From Compostibacillus humi (GTDB lineage Bacteria > Bacillota > Bacilli > Bacillales > Amphibacillaceae), in NCBI RefSeq assembly GCF_014637175.1, contig NZ_BMEV01000006.1:16984-80983 (forward strand): 64,000 nt of DNA, written 5' to 3'. The position numbers were made by a program, and so were the translations under genes. Positions within the stretch are counted from its first letter, which is position 1; every line of letters starts with the position of its first letter. The notes beneath the pieces are model-generated. The model was not told where the DNA came from, made no database searches, and worked only from the letters and a program-made list of their open reading frames with translations. Positions 9,096 through 19,211 of the stretch are shown in pieces.

Positions 9096-10001
9096 TTAAT
9101 TTTGAAATTTTTCCAGGCGGCTGAAAAACTCCTGCAAAAATTCATAAAATAATTTTTCCGTAGGTAAAAGCTCCCGGTCCTTTGGAATGATAACGCCTAC
9201 AGAACGGGTCACTTCCGGTTCGAGAACGGGAATGCGTACAGTATTTCGCGGCAAAAAGTCCATGACGGTAATTTCCGGAACGAGGGATACTCCCAAACCG
9301 GCAGAAACGAGCCCTTTTATGGCATCAATGTCTTCTCCTTCAAAGGCAACCCGGGGCTCAAACCCGACTTGTCTGCACGCTTTCACTGTAATTTCCCGAA
9401 GGATGAAGTTTTCCGGAAACAAAATAAAAGGGTCATCTTTTAATTGGCTTAACGTAATGGAAGACTCCCCGGCTAATGGATGGTTTACCGGGACAAGGGC
9501 AGCCAATGTTTCCCGGAATAAGACGGTGCCGTTTATTTTTTCGTCCGACGCTGGAACAGGGGCAATCATCGCCATATTGATTTCCCCTTGAATCAACGCC
9601 TTTTTCAAATCGTAATAGGCACGCTGGCTTAATTTAAACTTTACATCCGGATATTTCTCCCGGAATACGGAAATAGCCGTCGGCAAAATATAGGTAGCTA
9701 CCGTGCTGACGAAGCCGACGTGGACCGTTCCCAGTTCCGGGTCGGTATATTCCTCCAATATTTGCAGTGCATTGTCCAGCACTTGCATCGCCTGTTCCAT
9801 TTCCTTTAAAAAGATTTTCCCGATCGGCGTCAGTCGGACATTTCTCCCTTCCCGGATAAAAAGATCTACGCCAAGCTCCTCTTCCAGTTTGAAAATTTGC
9901 CTGCTTACCGCTGATTGGGCAACATGCAAGCTGTTCGCCGCCTTCGTCACGTGCTCAAACTTTGCCACTTCGATAAAGTATTTAATTTGCCTAAGTTCCA
10001 C
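9096..10001 (-). CDS. gltC: LysR-family regulator GltC
   Basis: A 301-residue LysR-type regulator closely resembling B. subtilis GltC, which activates glutamate synthase genes when 2-oxoglutarate is high. The N-terminal winged helix contains the family recognition segment (HVTKAANSLHVAQSAVSRQI). The effector domain carries LFPENFILRE and GEDIDAIKGLVSAGLGVSLVP, both near-identical to GltC. The GTG at 10001 is preferred: it gives the same MELRQ-type N-terminus as GltC and has AAAGGAG 9 nt upstream; an ATG at 10007 is too close. The divergent neighbour is gdhA rather than gltAB. Confidence 0.9.
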   Translation of the reverse strand: MELRQIKYFIEVAKFEHVTKAANSLHVAQSAVSRQIFKLEEELGVDLFIREGRNVRLTPIGKIFLKEMEQAMQVLDNALQILEEYTDPELGTVHVGFVSTVATYILPTAISVFREKYPDVKFKLSQRAYYDLKKALIQGEINMAMIAPVPASDEKINGTVLFRETLAALVPVNHPLAGESSITLSQLKDDPFILFPENFILREITVKACRQVGFEPRVAFEGEDIDAIKGLVSAGLGVSLVPEITVMDFLPRNTVRIPVLEPEVTRSVGVIIPKDRELLPTEKLFYEFLQEFFSRLEKFQN

Positions 10002-10027
10002 CCGCATCAGCTCCTTTCTTTTATTAT

Positions 10028-10064
10028 ATCTCAAAATGCGATTGATTTTATCTGTTTTTTATAT
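10028..10064. promoter_or_regulatory. Paired GltC-like boxes
   Basis: ATCTC-N5-GCGAT at 10028-10042 differs by one base from the GltC box ATCTC-N5-GAGAT. A weaker second copy, ATCTG-N5-TATAT, starts exactly 22 bp later at 10050, on the same helix face. The sites lie between divergent gltC and gdhA, upstream of a possible gdhA -35 (TTGACT, 10077-10082) and -10 (TATATG, 10098-10103). Confidence 0.6.
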
Positions 10065-10089
10065 TGTTTAGATGGATTGACTTATGTAA

Positions 10090-11517
<1,428 letters not shown>

Positions 11518-11523
11518 AGAAGG

Positions 11524-11557
11524 AAAGTTCCGATTGTCGCAAAATCGGAACTTTTTT
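11524..11557 (+). terminator. Terminator of gdhA
   Basis: An 11-bp stem (AAAGTTCCGAT / ATCGGAACTTT, 9-nt loop) runs directly into a T-rich tail. Confidence 0.9.
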
Positions 11558-11589
11558 GTTTTGATGATGCAGCAAATCCGAACTATCTC

Positions 11590-12822
11590 TTAAACCGCTT
11601 CATTCGGTCCTGTTTGCGGATTGCTAATTTGCCCTTTTTCAGCAGGCGCGATTTTTGCTTTAGGCGCCCCTTTCCAAGTTAAATATGTCCCGATGCGAAT
11701 AACTTTCTCAAAAGGTCCCATTTTCCAGCGTTTCAAGTAAAAATAGCTGATCGCCGCCTGTAAAGCAAAAATGCCGATTCCGAGCACAATTCCGTTGAGG
11801 ACGCCAAGTTTACCGTACAATCCGAGACCGTAGCCGTAAAAAATCGTCGTACAAATGACGCTTTGCAGCAAATAATTCGTCAGAGACAAGCGGCCAGCCA
11901 TTTCCAAGGCGGTGAACACGTTATGCTTCACCGTTGTATGAAGCAACGCAAAGGCAAAGATATAGCCGATAGCTAAAAAGGTGGCGCCAAAGGTGTAGCT
12001 GCCGGAGGACAGAAAATGATCCGGAAAAAGAAAAAGCATGCTTTTTAGCAGCACTCCCAAAGGAAGAAACAGGAAAGCAAACCTCCTATACAGTCCTTTT
12101 TCTTCATCCGGCCTTGTAAACCATTTGCTTTTTGCTGCATAAACCCCAAATAAAAACATCGGAATCGTGATGAATGGAGCAAGAATAATGATAAACAGAT
12201 ACACCCATCCGTCGTAGCCATAAGGATCTTCGTCACTCATGCGGAATTGGAACACTTCAATGTATGACCCTTTCGAATATGCTTCCATCTCTTTTTCAAC
12301 GTATGCATGCTGATGCATCAGCTCTTCTTCCGTTTCCTCGATCTGCCCGAATGATAACAATGATGTCGCAACGAAGAAGAATATCCCCCAATAAAGCACC
12401 GTCTTCTTTTTCCGATTGAGGAAAAGAAGCATGATGAAACCGAATAATCCATAGGCTAATAGAATGTCCCCTTCCCAGACGAAAAATGAGTGGAGCAGTC
12501 CAAATAGAACTAACAGGAGAAATCTTCTTACAAGATGTCTCTTCACCTTTTTATCCCGATTCTCCAGTTTTTCCTTTAACAAAATAAGTGAATAGCCGAA
12601 TAGAAACATAAATATCGGAAGAAAACTGGATTCCACGAAAATTTTTGTTCCAATATATGCCCAGCGGTCAAGAGGAGACACATCGAAAAATTCCATATTT
12701 TCTTTGCCGAACATGCCATATTGGAATATGAGCAAATTAGCAATCAGAATCCCAAACAAACTAAAGCCTCTCAAGCTGTCAATTAATGTTACCCGCTGTT
12801 TCAACCATTTCATTCCCTTCAT
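11590..12822 (-). CDS. DUF418 family membrane protein
   Basis: A 410-residue polytopic membrane protein of the DUF418 family (B. subtilis YxaH/YrkO type). The N-terminal signature IDSLRGFSLFGILIANLLIF and the C-terminal DUF418 region (ALEMAGRLSLTNYLLQS ... YFYLKRWKMGPFEKVIR) are clear. There are about nine hydrophobic segments and a charged loop near residues 150-190. The family is uncharacterised, with a proposed transport role. The start has no strong ribosome-binding site; an ATG three codons downstream is possible. It is convergent with gdhA and monocistronic. Confidence 0.82.
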   Translation of the reverse strand: MKGMKWLKQRVTLIDSLRGFSLFGILIANLLIFQYGMFGKENMEFFDVSPLDRWAYIGTKIFVESSFLPIFMFLFGYSLILLKEKLENRDKKVKRHLVRRFLLLVLFGLLHSFFVWEGDILLAYGLFGFIMLLFLNRKKKTVLYWGIFFFVATSLLSFGQIEETEEELMHQHAYVEKEMEAYSKGSYIEVFQFRMSDEDPYGYDGWVYLFIIILAPFITIPMFLFGVYAAKSKWFTRPDEEKGLYRRFAFLFLPLGVLLKSMLFLFPDHFLSSGSYTFGATFLAIGYIFAFALLHTTVKHNVFTALEMAGRLSLTNYLLQSVICTTIFYGYGLGLYGKLGVLNGIVLGIGIFALQAAISYFYLKRWKMGPFEKVIRIGTYLTWKGAPKAKIAPAEKGQISNPQTGPNEAV

Positions 12823-12880
12823 TTGCGTTATAAATGCCGTCCTTTTGATTATACGACGAAGGTATCAATGCGGTTTCAAT

Positions 12881-12917
12881 AAAATAAGCTTGAAGTGCAC
12901 GTACTGCACCTCAAGCT
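12881..12917 (-). terminator. Terminator of the TrpXYZ-like operon
   Basis: A long stem (AAGCTTGAgGTGCA / TGCACtTCAAGCTT, small loop) is followed on the minus strand by a T-rich tail. It lies just after the ATPase stop codon. Confidence 0.9.
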
Positions 12918-12922
12918 TTTCG

Positions 12923-13717
12923 TTACATTAATACGGCCCGGTCATCTCCAAATTGGGTTCCCCGAATCCGCTGGAATTCATTCATTAAATCTTGAATCGT
13001 TAACTTTTGTTTATCTTCCCCATGGGCTTCAAAAATAATTTGCCCTTTATCCATCATAATTAGCCGGTTCCCTAAATCGAGGGCCTGCTGCATATTATGG
13101 GTAACCATTAGCGTCGTTAACTCCGATTCTTCTACGACCTTTTTCGTTAAATTCGTAATTAACTCCGCCCGGGACGGGTCGAGGGCTGCTGTATGTTCAT
13201 CGAGCAATAAAATGTCCGGTGTCGTAAAGGTGGACATTAAGAGGGACAGAGCTTGCCTTTCCCCTCCGGACAGCAGTCCGACTTTTGCATTCAGCCGGTC
13301 TTCCAAGCCGAGATTCAATGTTTTTAACTGTTCCCGAAACCATTCCCGGCGCTGTTTTGTCACTCCAGGAGTCAGCCTTCTTTTCTTATTGCGCGAGTAG
13401 GCCATCGCTAAATTCTCTTCGATGGTCATGGAAGGAGCGGTGCCTGCCATCGGATCTTGGAATACCCGGCCGATATATTTGGAACGCTTATATTCCGGAA
13501 GATCCACTACTTGCTTGCCGTTAATCAACACGTCTCCTACATCCGGATACAAAGCCCCGGAGATGACGTTCATTAACGTCGATTTTCCTGCTCCATTACT
13601 GCCGATGACAGTAACGAAATCCCCTTTTTCCAGTTCCAAGTGAATGTCTTTCAATGCCTTCTTCTCATCAGGGGTTCCTTCGTTAAAGGTAACCGATATA
13701 TGCTTTAGCTTAAGCAC
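12923..13717 (-). CDS. ABC importer ATPase, TrpZ/COG1101-like
   Basis: The 264-residue ATPase subunit of an importer of the substrate-binding/COG4120/COG1101 type. Walker A (GSNGAGKST), signature (LLSGGERQALSL), Walker B (DILLLDEHTAALDP) and H-loop (MVTHNM) are intact; LDEHTAALDP with His after the catalytic Glu is typical of this subgroup. The GTG at 13717 has GGAGAGG closely upstream; a GTG at 13729 in frame is an alternative. It overlaps the permease gene by 8 bp, so it is translationally coupled. In Streptococcus such systems import tryptophan (TrpXYZ); the substrate here is not shown. Confidence 0.85.
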   Translation of the reverse strand: MLKLKHISVTFNEGTPDEKKALKDIHLELEKGDFVTVIGSNGAGKSTLMNVISGALYPDVGDVLINGKQVVDLPEYKRSKYIGRVFQDPMAGTAPSMTIEENLAMAYSRNKKRRLTPGVTKQRREWFREQLKTLNLGLEDRLNAKVGLLSGGERQALSLLMSTFTTPDILLLDEHTAALDPSRAELITNLTKKVVEESELTTLMVTHNMQQALDLGNRLIMMDKGQIIFEAHGEDKQKLTIQDLMNEFQRIRGTQFGDDRAVLM

Positions 13718-14696
13718 GGCCCTCTCCACCTGCCTTTAACTGCTGACGTTTTTGTGCCCGCCGCATTTTTTCTCTTCTTCCTTGAACAATTTTCGGAGTT
13801 ACAAGGGCGATAACAACGATGACAGCCGTAATTAATTTCATGTCCCCTGTCTCCAAAAAGTCAACCCGCAATGCTAACGTAACGATAATCCGGTAAATAA
13901 CTGCACCGAGAATTACGGCCAAAGTTGCCCGCACAACTGTTTTCGTTCCAAATAACGCTTCCCCGATAATAATCGAAGCAAGTCCGATAACGATAAGACC
14001 AAGCCCCATATTTACATCGGAAAAGCCGCCAAGCTGGGCAATCAGTGCACCGGCTAAAGCAACAAAGGAGTTGGAAATGCCAACACCGACGATAATTAAG
14101 TTGTCCGTATTGGCAGAAAGGCTGCGGATCATTTTTTTATTGTCCCCGATTGCCCGGGTCGCCAATCCCACCTCGGTCTTCAAATAATAATCTGTTAAAA
14201 ATTTAATAATAAAGGCCACAATTACCATAACAATTAAAATCGACCAGGTAGCTGGAAATTTTTCCAAGCCGACAGCTCCGAGCAGTCCGTTCAATGCAGC
14301 GTCTATTCCCGTATTTGCCCAGGCTGCTTTTAATTGGTCAAAAATTGTCGTTTCATTAAGCAACGATAGCGTCGGCTGATCCATAATCCGCAAATTAATG
14401 GAATACAGGGCAGTCATCATTAATATCCCTGACAAGAGGGAGTTGATCTTTCCCTTCGTATGCAGTAAGCCGGTTATACATCCAGCGATAAATCCGGCAA
14501 AAAGCGCCAGAACTGTGGCAACAATCGGCGGGATGCCCTGCACGATGGAGAATGCCGCAACGGACGCTCCCGTAACAAAACTTCCTTCCACCGTTAAATC
14601 GGGAAAATCCAAGACTCGGAAGGTTAAATATACTCCTAAAGCCATGATGGCATATATAAACCCTGATTCGACTGCACCAAACAATGAAATAAACAT
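13710..14696 (-). CDS. ABC importer permease, TrpY/COG4120-like
   Basis: A 328-residue permease of the branched-chain-amino-acid/COG4120 class with about eight membrane helices. The motif PDLTVEGSFVTGAS near the N-terminus and the loop GDNKKMIRSLSANTDNLI before helix 6 are characteristic. The C-terminal tail is basic (RREKMRRAQKRQQ). It lies between the binding-protein and ATPase genes. A hairpin with a T-run stands upstream of it, which probably lowers its expression relative to the binding protein. Confidence 0.86.
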   Translation of the reverse strand: MFISLFGAVESGFIYAIMALGVYLTFRVLDFPDLTVEGSFVTGASVAAFSIVQGIPPIVATVLALFAGFIAGCITGLLHTKGKINSLLSGILMMTALYSINLRIMDQPTLSLLNETTIFDQLKAAWANTGIDAALNGLLGAVGLEKFPATWSILIVMVIVAFIIKFLTDYYLKTEVGLATRAIGDNKKMIRSLSANTDNLIIVGVGISNSFVALAGALIAQLGGFSDVNMGLGLIVIGLASIIIGEALFGTKTVVRATLAVILGAVIYRIIVTLALRVDFLETGDMKLITAVIVVIALVTPKIVQGRREKMRRAQKRQQLKAGGEGRA

Positions 14697-14738
14697 AATT
14701 TCCTTCCTCTCGCAAAAATCTCCTCGAAGTGTAAGGGG

Positions 14739-14764
14739 AAAAAGAGCCAGTATGACACTGGCTC
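14739..14764 (-). terminator. Intercistronic terminator between binding protein and permease
   Basis: An 8-bp perfect stem (GAGCCAGT / ACTGGCTC, 5-nt loop) is followed on the minus strand by five T. It lies inside the operon and should act as a partial terminator giving more binding protein than membrane subunits. Confidence 0.75.
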
Positions 14765-14777
14765 ATCTTATACTCTA

Positions 14778-15815
14778 TTATTCTGCCTCAACGAATTGAG
14801 CCATGTCGTCCCAATCACTGTTCCACTCGACCCCTTGTTTTTCTGCAGCATCTTTATTGATGAACAGCTGGATTTCCGGCGGGAATTCTGGCGGAATTTC
14901 GCTAGGGGCTTTTTCCCCGGTTAAAATTTGTACTGCCATTTCACCCGTACGGTATCCGATTGTATAGTAGTCTATGCCAAAGGTGGCAAAGCCGCCCTTT
15001 TGCAAGGAATCCGGCTCTCCGACAATTAACGGAATGCTTTGGTCATTGGCTACGCCTACGACACTTTCCAAAGCGGAGACAACCGTATTATCGGTAATAA
15101 TATAGAAGACGTCCGCCTCGCCAACGAGGGTCGTTGCCGCCTGCTGCACTTCTGCAGAGTTGGCTACCGTCCGTTCTGCAATCGTTAAACTCGTTCCTTC
15201 AGCTGCTTCTTTTACCGCATCGACTTGGGCAACGGAGTTTTGTTCTCCAGCGTTATATACCATGCCTACGGTAGAATCAGGGAAGTACGTATCGATAAAG
15301 TTGACCGTCTCCTGAATCGCATCCGGATGCAAGTCAACAACTCCCGTAATGTTTTCTCCTGCTTCTTCCATCGACGGAACTAACCCGGCATCCACCGCGT
15401 CGGTAACGGAAGTGAACAGAATCGGAATATCGCTTGTTGCCTGCAGCGCACCTAACGCGCTAGGTGTCGAATTGGCAAAAATAAGATCTACCCCATCGGC
15501 AACAAATTTGTCAGAAATCGTTTTCACGTTATTTTGGTCATTTTGGGCACTTTCAAAATTGTATTCCACGTTTAGCCCTGCATCTTCCAAAGCTTTTTGG
15601 AAACCTTCATAAGCCCGGTCTAAAGAAGGATGCTCAACAATCTGAGTTGCACCAATAACAAAGGTCTCCCCATCAGTTTCTCCATTTCCTTCTTCTGTGC
15701 TTTCTGCTGAATCCGCTGTATCCGATGATGCATCATCCCCTCCGTCATCGCCCGAGCCGCATGCGACAAGCATTGCGAAGGCCATCATCACAACGAGTAA
15801 CCATAATTTTTTCAT
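14778..15815 (-). CDS. Lipoprotein substrate-binding protein, TrpX/COG2984-like
   Basis: A 345-residue exported solute-binding protein. The signal peptide ends in a lipobox (LVACG, Cys19) followed by a D/S/E-rich linker to about residue 48. The type I periplasmic-binding fold (VIGATQIVEHPSLDRAYEGF, then NSTPSALGALQATSDIPILF and GVVDLHPDAIQET) is that of the COG2984/TrpX family, which binds tryptophan or other small amines. It is first in the operon, behind a promoter with a perfect TATAAT. No T-box or other leader structure is visible, so tryptophan specificity is only a possibility. Confidence 0.87.
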   Translation of the reverse strand: MKKLWLLVVMMAFAMLVACGSGDDGGDDASSDTADSAESTEEGNGETDGETFVIGATQIVEHPSLDRAYEGFQKALEDAGLNVEYNFESAQNDQNNVKTISDKFVADGVDLIFANSTPSALGALQATSDIPILFTSVTDAVDAGLVPSMEEAGENITGVVDLHPDAIQETVNFIDTYFPDSTVGMVYNAGEQNSVAQVDAVKEAAEGTSLTIAERTVANSAEVQQAATTLVGEADVFYIITDNTVVSALESVVGVANDQSIPLIVGEPDSLQKGGFATFGIDYYTIGYRTGEMAVQILTGEKAPSEIPPEFPPEIQLFINKDAAEKQGVEWNSDWDDMAQFVEAE

Positions 15816-15882
15816 TTCTTTTCCTCCGTTCTTTATCGTATTAAAAGATAAAAGCGTAACAGTGCTAAAGTATTTAATCGTG

Positions 15883-15911
15883 ATTATATCATACTATTTC
15901 CACTTTAAACA
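15883..15911 (-). promoter_or_regulatory. Sigma-A promoter of the TrpXYZ-like operon
   Basis: A perfect -10 (TATAAT, minus strand, 15883-15888) sits 17 bp from a weak -35. The leader of about 60 nt carries AACGGAGG before the start codon and shows no T-box features. Confidence 0.6.
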
Positions 15912-15961
15912 GTAGTTTTTTAGAATTATATTATTTTTTTGCTGTACCTATAAAAAACGAA

Positions 15962-16093
15962 GGGGCTGTCTAAAAAGTCCATTTTAGTTGAAAATCCGCC
16001 AAAATTAAAACCCAAAGAATGTTGATTTTACAGCATTCTTTGGGTTTGCTTTTTTTAGATTTCGGGATTAAATACTACTTTTCGGACAGCCCC
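15962..16093. repeat. 132-bp MITE-like element, copy 1
   Basis: Bounded by imperfect terminal inverted repeats: GGGGCTGTC plus AAAAGT, with two mismatched bases between. It contains a perfect internal 14-bp inverted repeat (AAACCCAAAGAATG / CATTCTTTGGGTTT). It is identical over all 132 bp to 62366-62497. It encodes nothing. The ends resemble those of IS1182-like elements, so a non-autonomous derivative is likely. No clear target duplication is seen. The internal hairpin with flanking T-run may also terminate transcription from the DUF4097 gene. Confidence 0.88.
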
Positions 16094-16122
16094 TTCATAT
16101 GGGAGAGTTTTCGCCATGGGGG

Positions 16123-16917
16123 TTATTTTGCGCTGACCGTTATATCTCCCACATCGGTAATAATTTCCACTAAATAATCTGCCTGTTTTACAGCATAGCT
16201 TCCTTTCTTGCCAAACATATGTACCGAACCGACATCGGTTGTAGCCTGAAAGGTAACATTATCAGGAACCGCGCTTAACGTTAATGTTACATCTCCAACA
16301 TTCGTCTGGAAAAAATGATCATGCTCAATTTCCTCAAGTTCCACATTAACCTCTCCGACGTCCGTCGTTACCGACAATTTGCCGCTCGAGTTTTTCACTG
16401 TCACATCTCCTACATCCGACTTCGCCTCGATCGTATCGGCTGCCGCTCCATCGATAATTACTTCAGCAACATCTGTATCAACTTGCAAATCCTTCATCTT
16501 CACCCCCGTTATTTCGATGTCCCCGACCTCATTATGGACGGTTACTTCATCCAGATTCTCTTCAGGGAGGAAAATGCGAATGTCCATTCCCTTATCCGTT
16601 TGAAAGAAAAAGGAGAAAGGAAGCCAACTGAACATCCTCTTTTTTTCCGTAAGCAGCACCGATAATGTGCCGTCCTTCTCTTCCACGTTGAAATCTCTGT
16701 TTCTGCTTATTTTGCCGTCCCACTCTACCGCTGCCTTGCCCGAATCCGAGGGAAGAATAGTAATTTCCGCCACATCACTGGAAACTTCAACCGCTGAAAT
16801 CGTTCCGGAAAATTGTTCTGACCCCTTTACCCGCTTCGCTGCTTGACAGGATGAAAAGGAAACTGCGATGACCAGTGCGATGATGATAATGATGGCAAGT
16901 TTGATCGAATTCCTCAA
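16123..16917 (-). CDS. DUF4097 adhesin-like lipoprotein
   Basis: A 264-residue putative lipoprotein. A hydrophobic signal sequence (residues 7-22) ends in FSSC. The rest is a repetitive beta-solenoid of the DUF4097 type, with recurring D-V-(G/A)-(D/E)-(I/V) turns (at least seven between residues 45 and 262), as in LiaG/YvlB-like proteins. A hydrophobic patch (FSWLPFSFFFQ) near residue 97 interrupts it. The function is unknown; relatives occur beside cell-envelope stress systems. The start is a TTG with AGGGGGT upstream. It is monocistronic, with the MITE copy just downstream. Confidence 0.78.
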   Translation of the reverse strand: MRNSIKLAIIIIIALVIAVSFSSCQAAKRVKGSEQFSGTISAVEVSSDVAEITILPSDSGKAAVEWDGKISRNRDFNVEEKDGTLSVLLTEKKRMFSWLPFSFFFQTDKGMDIRIFLPEENLDEVTVHNEVGDIEITGVKMKDLQVDTDVAEVIIDGAAADTIEAKSDVGDVTVKNSSGKLSVTTDVGEVNVELEEIEHDHFFQTNVGDVTLTLSAVPDNVTFQATTDVGSVHMFGKKGSYAVKQADYLVEIITDVGDITVSAK

Positions 16918-17000
16918 TAATATACCCCCTATCCGCCTTCTTGCTACCTAATATACGTCTATCATAGGAGTTTTACAACATTTTCCAGGGGAAAAACGAT

Positions 17001-17034
17001 GAAAAAACGGCCCGGCATATAGCCAGACCGTTTT
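17001..17034 (-). terminator. Terminator of the nirK-nos operon
   Basis: The stem AACGGtCtGGC / GCCgGgCCGTT is followed on the minus strand by TTTTTT immediately after the nosF stop codon. Confidence 0.88.
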
Positions 17035-17036
17035 CT

Positions 17037-17765
17037 TTATCCTACTTCTGCTTCTAGTTCCGGTTCCGTCGAATTGGATTGCAGCCGCAAAAACACTTCC
17101 TCCAAATTATCACAACGATGCCTTGCATAAATTTCCTGCAGTGTTCCGTTTTCCTTCATTACTCCTTCAAACAGGATGACAACCCGGTCGGATATTTCTG
17201 CCACATCCCGCATAATATGGCTGCTTAAAATGACCGTTTTTCCTTCCCGTTTCAAGTCGTGAATGATTCGCTTAAATTCAATGACCCAATAAGGGTCGAG
17301 CCCGTTCGTCGGTTCATCAAAAATATATACATCCACGTCAGCCAGCAAAGCTTGAGCAAGATTTACCCGCTGGGACATCCCTTTGGAAAAGGAGCCAACT
17401 TTTTGCCGGCGAAAATCCCATAAACCGACCCGCTGGAGAAGGTGGTGCATCCGCTCTTCTGAAACATTCAAAAATTGACGGTAATAATTTAGAACTTCCA
17501 GGGGGGTTAAGTCTTTCGGGAACTTCATATCGTCGGGCATAAATCCGAAAGTTTTCCTCCCTTGCACACGGAATTGAAATGCTCCGGCAGTCGGCTTTTC
17601 AATCCCGGTAATTAATTTTATTAGCGTGCTTTTTCCGGCACCGTTCCCCCCGCATAGCACAACACATTCACCGCGATGAACGGTTAAATTTACCGGGGCG
17701 AGCACTTGTTTTTTCCCATACGTCTTGGACAAATTCGTTATCGACAGCACTTTATCGTTTATCAA
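17037..17765 (-). CDS. nosF: ABC ATPase of copper-enzyme maturation (NosF)
   Basis: The 242-residue ATPase partner of NosY in the NosDFY complex that supports copper-site assembly, classically of nitrous oxide reductase. Walker A (GGNGAGKST), signature (FSKGMSQRVNLAQ), Walker B (VYIFDEPTNGLDP) and H-loop (ILSSHIM) are intact; MPDDMKFPKDLTPLE after the Q-loop is typical of NosF. The TTG at 17765 has AGAGGG 9 nt upstream; a GTG at 17774 overlapping the nosY stop is the alternative. It is last in the nirK-nosDLYF operon. Confidence 0.85.
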   Translation of the reverse strand: MINDKVLSITNLSKTYGKKQVLAPVNLTVHRGECVVLCGGNGAGKSTLIKLITGIEKPTAGAFQFRVQGRKTFGFMPDDMKFPKDLTPLEVLNYYRQFLNVSEERMHHLLQRVGLWDFRRQKVGSFSKGMSQRVNLAQALLADVDVYIFDEPTNGLDPYWVIEFKRIIHDLKREGKTVILSSHIMRDVAEISDRVVILFEGVMKENGTLQEIYARHRCDNLEEVFLRLQSNSTEPELEAEVG

Positions 17766-17770
17766 GTTTT

Positions 17771-18721
17771 TCACCCTCTTTTTTTCATGACAACGGTGGA
17801 TACGGATAATGCCATCACTATCATCGCGATGATGGATACGATCAAATAATTCGTTAACATGCCGCTTTGGCCCCATTCGTGAATCAGGAGGTATTCCGGA
17901 CCAAAAATATATTCAGCATTTAATTTTTCGATGGACCATACCCGGAGGGATTCAATCGGGTTCATCAATATGAATAGCAGCATGCCCGTTAATTTTTGAC
18001 CGTAAGAAACAAAATCGACGACGGAAAACACGATAAATTCGTAGACGAAGACGAGAAAACTCCAGGCGATTAAAGCAAAGGACAGCCCTTGCATCCTTGT
18101 TGTGCTGATGGAGCCGATAAATAGGGACAAGGCGGAAAATACGATGACGAGAAAGACGTTTAGCCATAAAAAGGTTTGAAAATACGTACCTTGGGCTCCT
18201 TGGCCGGTAAGGGAAACAATAATTCCAAAAACACCGTAAGAGACGCCTAGACTGGCGAGCAAGGAAACACATAATGCGATAAATTTGCTGAGCACGTAGT
18301 ACGTAAAGGGCATATGATACGTCCGGTAAAGGGATAAGCCGCCTCCCTCTTTATCGGTAATAATCGAGTTTGAGCCAAGAATTAAGCAAATGACAGGGAT
18401 AAGCCAAAGGGATAAATTCATCAGCATGGCAATCGCCCGGGAATAACCGGCACTCTCCGCCGTCTCTTTATTTTCTTCCACTTCGATTACGTCTAAGCCA
18501 AAGTAGGAAGGGTCTACTGTGCCGGTATCGATTTCCGTTCCCATCGATTCCAATCCATAAACTACTTCTTTCGGGTCGTTTTCCACCGATTGCAGCCCGT
18601 AGAAATAAAACAGTGCTGCCATCGCCAAGAAGAGAAGGGTAAAATTGAGCAGCCATTTACTGCGGAGCAGCAGTTTTATTTCATGGACGACCATCCCGCC
18701 AAGGATTTTCAGTTTATTCAT
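17771..18721 (-). CDS. nosY: ABC-2 permease NosY
   Basis: A 316-residue permease with six membrane segments and a large loop between the first two (residues 45-100). It resembles NosY, the membrane subunit of the Nos maturation ABC transporter. The identification rests on position between nosL and nosF as much as on sequence. The ATG at 18721 overlaps the nosL stop by 8 bp and has GGGAG 9 nt upstream, so the pair is translationally coupled. Confidence 0.83.
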   Translation of the reverse strand: MNKLKILGGMVVHEIKLLLRSKWLLNFTLLFLAMAALFYFYGLQSVENDPKEVVYGLESMGTEIDTGTVDPSYFGLDVIEVEENKETAESAGYSRAIAMLMNLSLWLIPVICLILGSNSIITDKEGGGLSLYRTYHMPFTYYVLSKFIALCVSLLASLGVSYGVFGIIVSLTGQGAQGTYFQTFLWLNVFLVIVFSALSLFIGSISTTRMQGLSFALIAWSFLVFVYEFIVFSVVDFVSYGQKLTGMLLFILMNPIESLRVWSIEKLNAEYIFGPEYLLIHEWGQSGMLTNYLIVSIIAMIVMALSVSTVVMKKRG

Positions 18722-19211
18722 GGGATTCGTCTCCCGCACTATGTTCTCCATGCCCATCCGCTTTTAATGCTTTCACGTCCAGCTGGGTAATTTCTGTTCC
18801 GTTATAAAGTTCTCCTCCCCTTTCTTCCTGAAAGGCTTGGGCTTTCTCCTCCGACGAAAAGGCAATAATGCCGTAGCTCATTGGTGTTTCAATCGATGAT
18901 TCCTGTACGAATACCGCATCTTCCATCTTCAGCCATTCTCCTGTTTCCCAATCTGGGACGTAAGCGACACCGACGTCGTCTTTATGTTCCTGATAATAGA
19001 GAAGCATACAGCCAATATCATCAAATTTTTTCGGTGTTCCGTCTTCCATAATCACTTGGCTTGCTGATGCCAAATCTTCAATTCCCATATGGCACATATC
19101 ACAGCTGTCGGTACCTGCATCAATATCGACCGGTTCCATTGATACATCAGAAGAACACCCGGTAATAAGTCCAATGACAATCATAAGCAAAATCCCTAAT
19201 TTAGTCCTCAT
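18714..19211 (-). CDS. nosL: Copper-binding lipoprotein NosL
   Basis: A 165-residue membrane-anchored Cu(I) chaperone. The signal peptide ends in LITGC (Cys19). The copper motif C37-D-M-C40-H-M42 corresponds to the CxxCxM signature of NosL. Family members deliver copper through NosDFY to the copper sites of NosZ. The C-terminus is rich in His, Asp and Glu. It overlaps the upstream nosD end by 11 bp and nosY by 8 bp. Since nosZ is absent and nirK heads the operon, it may serve nitrite reductase here (inference). Confidence 0.9.
   Translation of the reverse strand: MRTKLGILLMIVIGLITGCSSDVSMEPVDIDAGTDSCDMCHMGIEDLASASQVIMEDGTPKKFDDIGCMLLYYQEHKDDVGVAYVPDWETGEWLKMEDAVFVQESSIETPMSYGIIAFSSEEKAQAFQEERGGELYNGTEITQLDVKALKADGHGEHSAGDESHE

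Noticed and set aside
12281..12822. DUF418 gene as an acyltransferase
   Set aside because: The topology is similar, but the signature segments are those of DUF418 and no acyltransferase active-site histidine motif is visible.
15816..15961. T-box or other riboswitch before the TrpX-like gene
   Set aside because: The leader after the TATAAT is only about 60 nt and lacks a T-box sequence or terminator/antiterminator pair.
16315..16665. Plus-strand ORF of 116 codons
   Set aside because: It is the antisense of the DUF4097 gene, whose repeats produce an open opposite frame.
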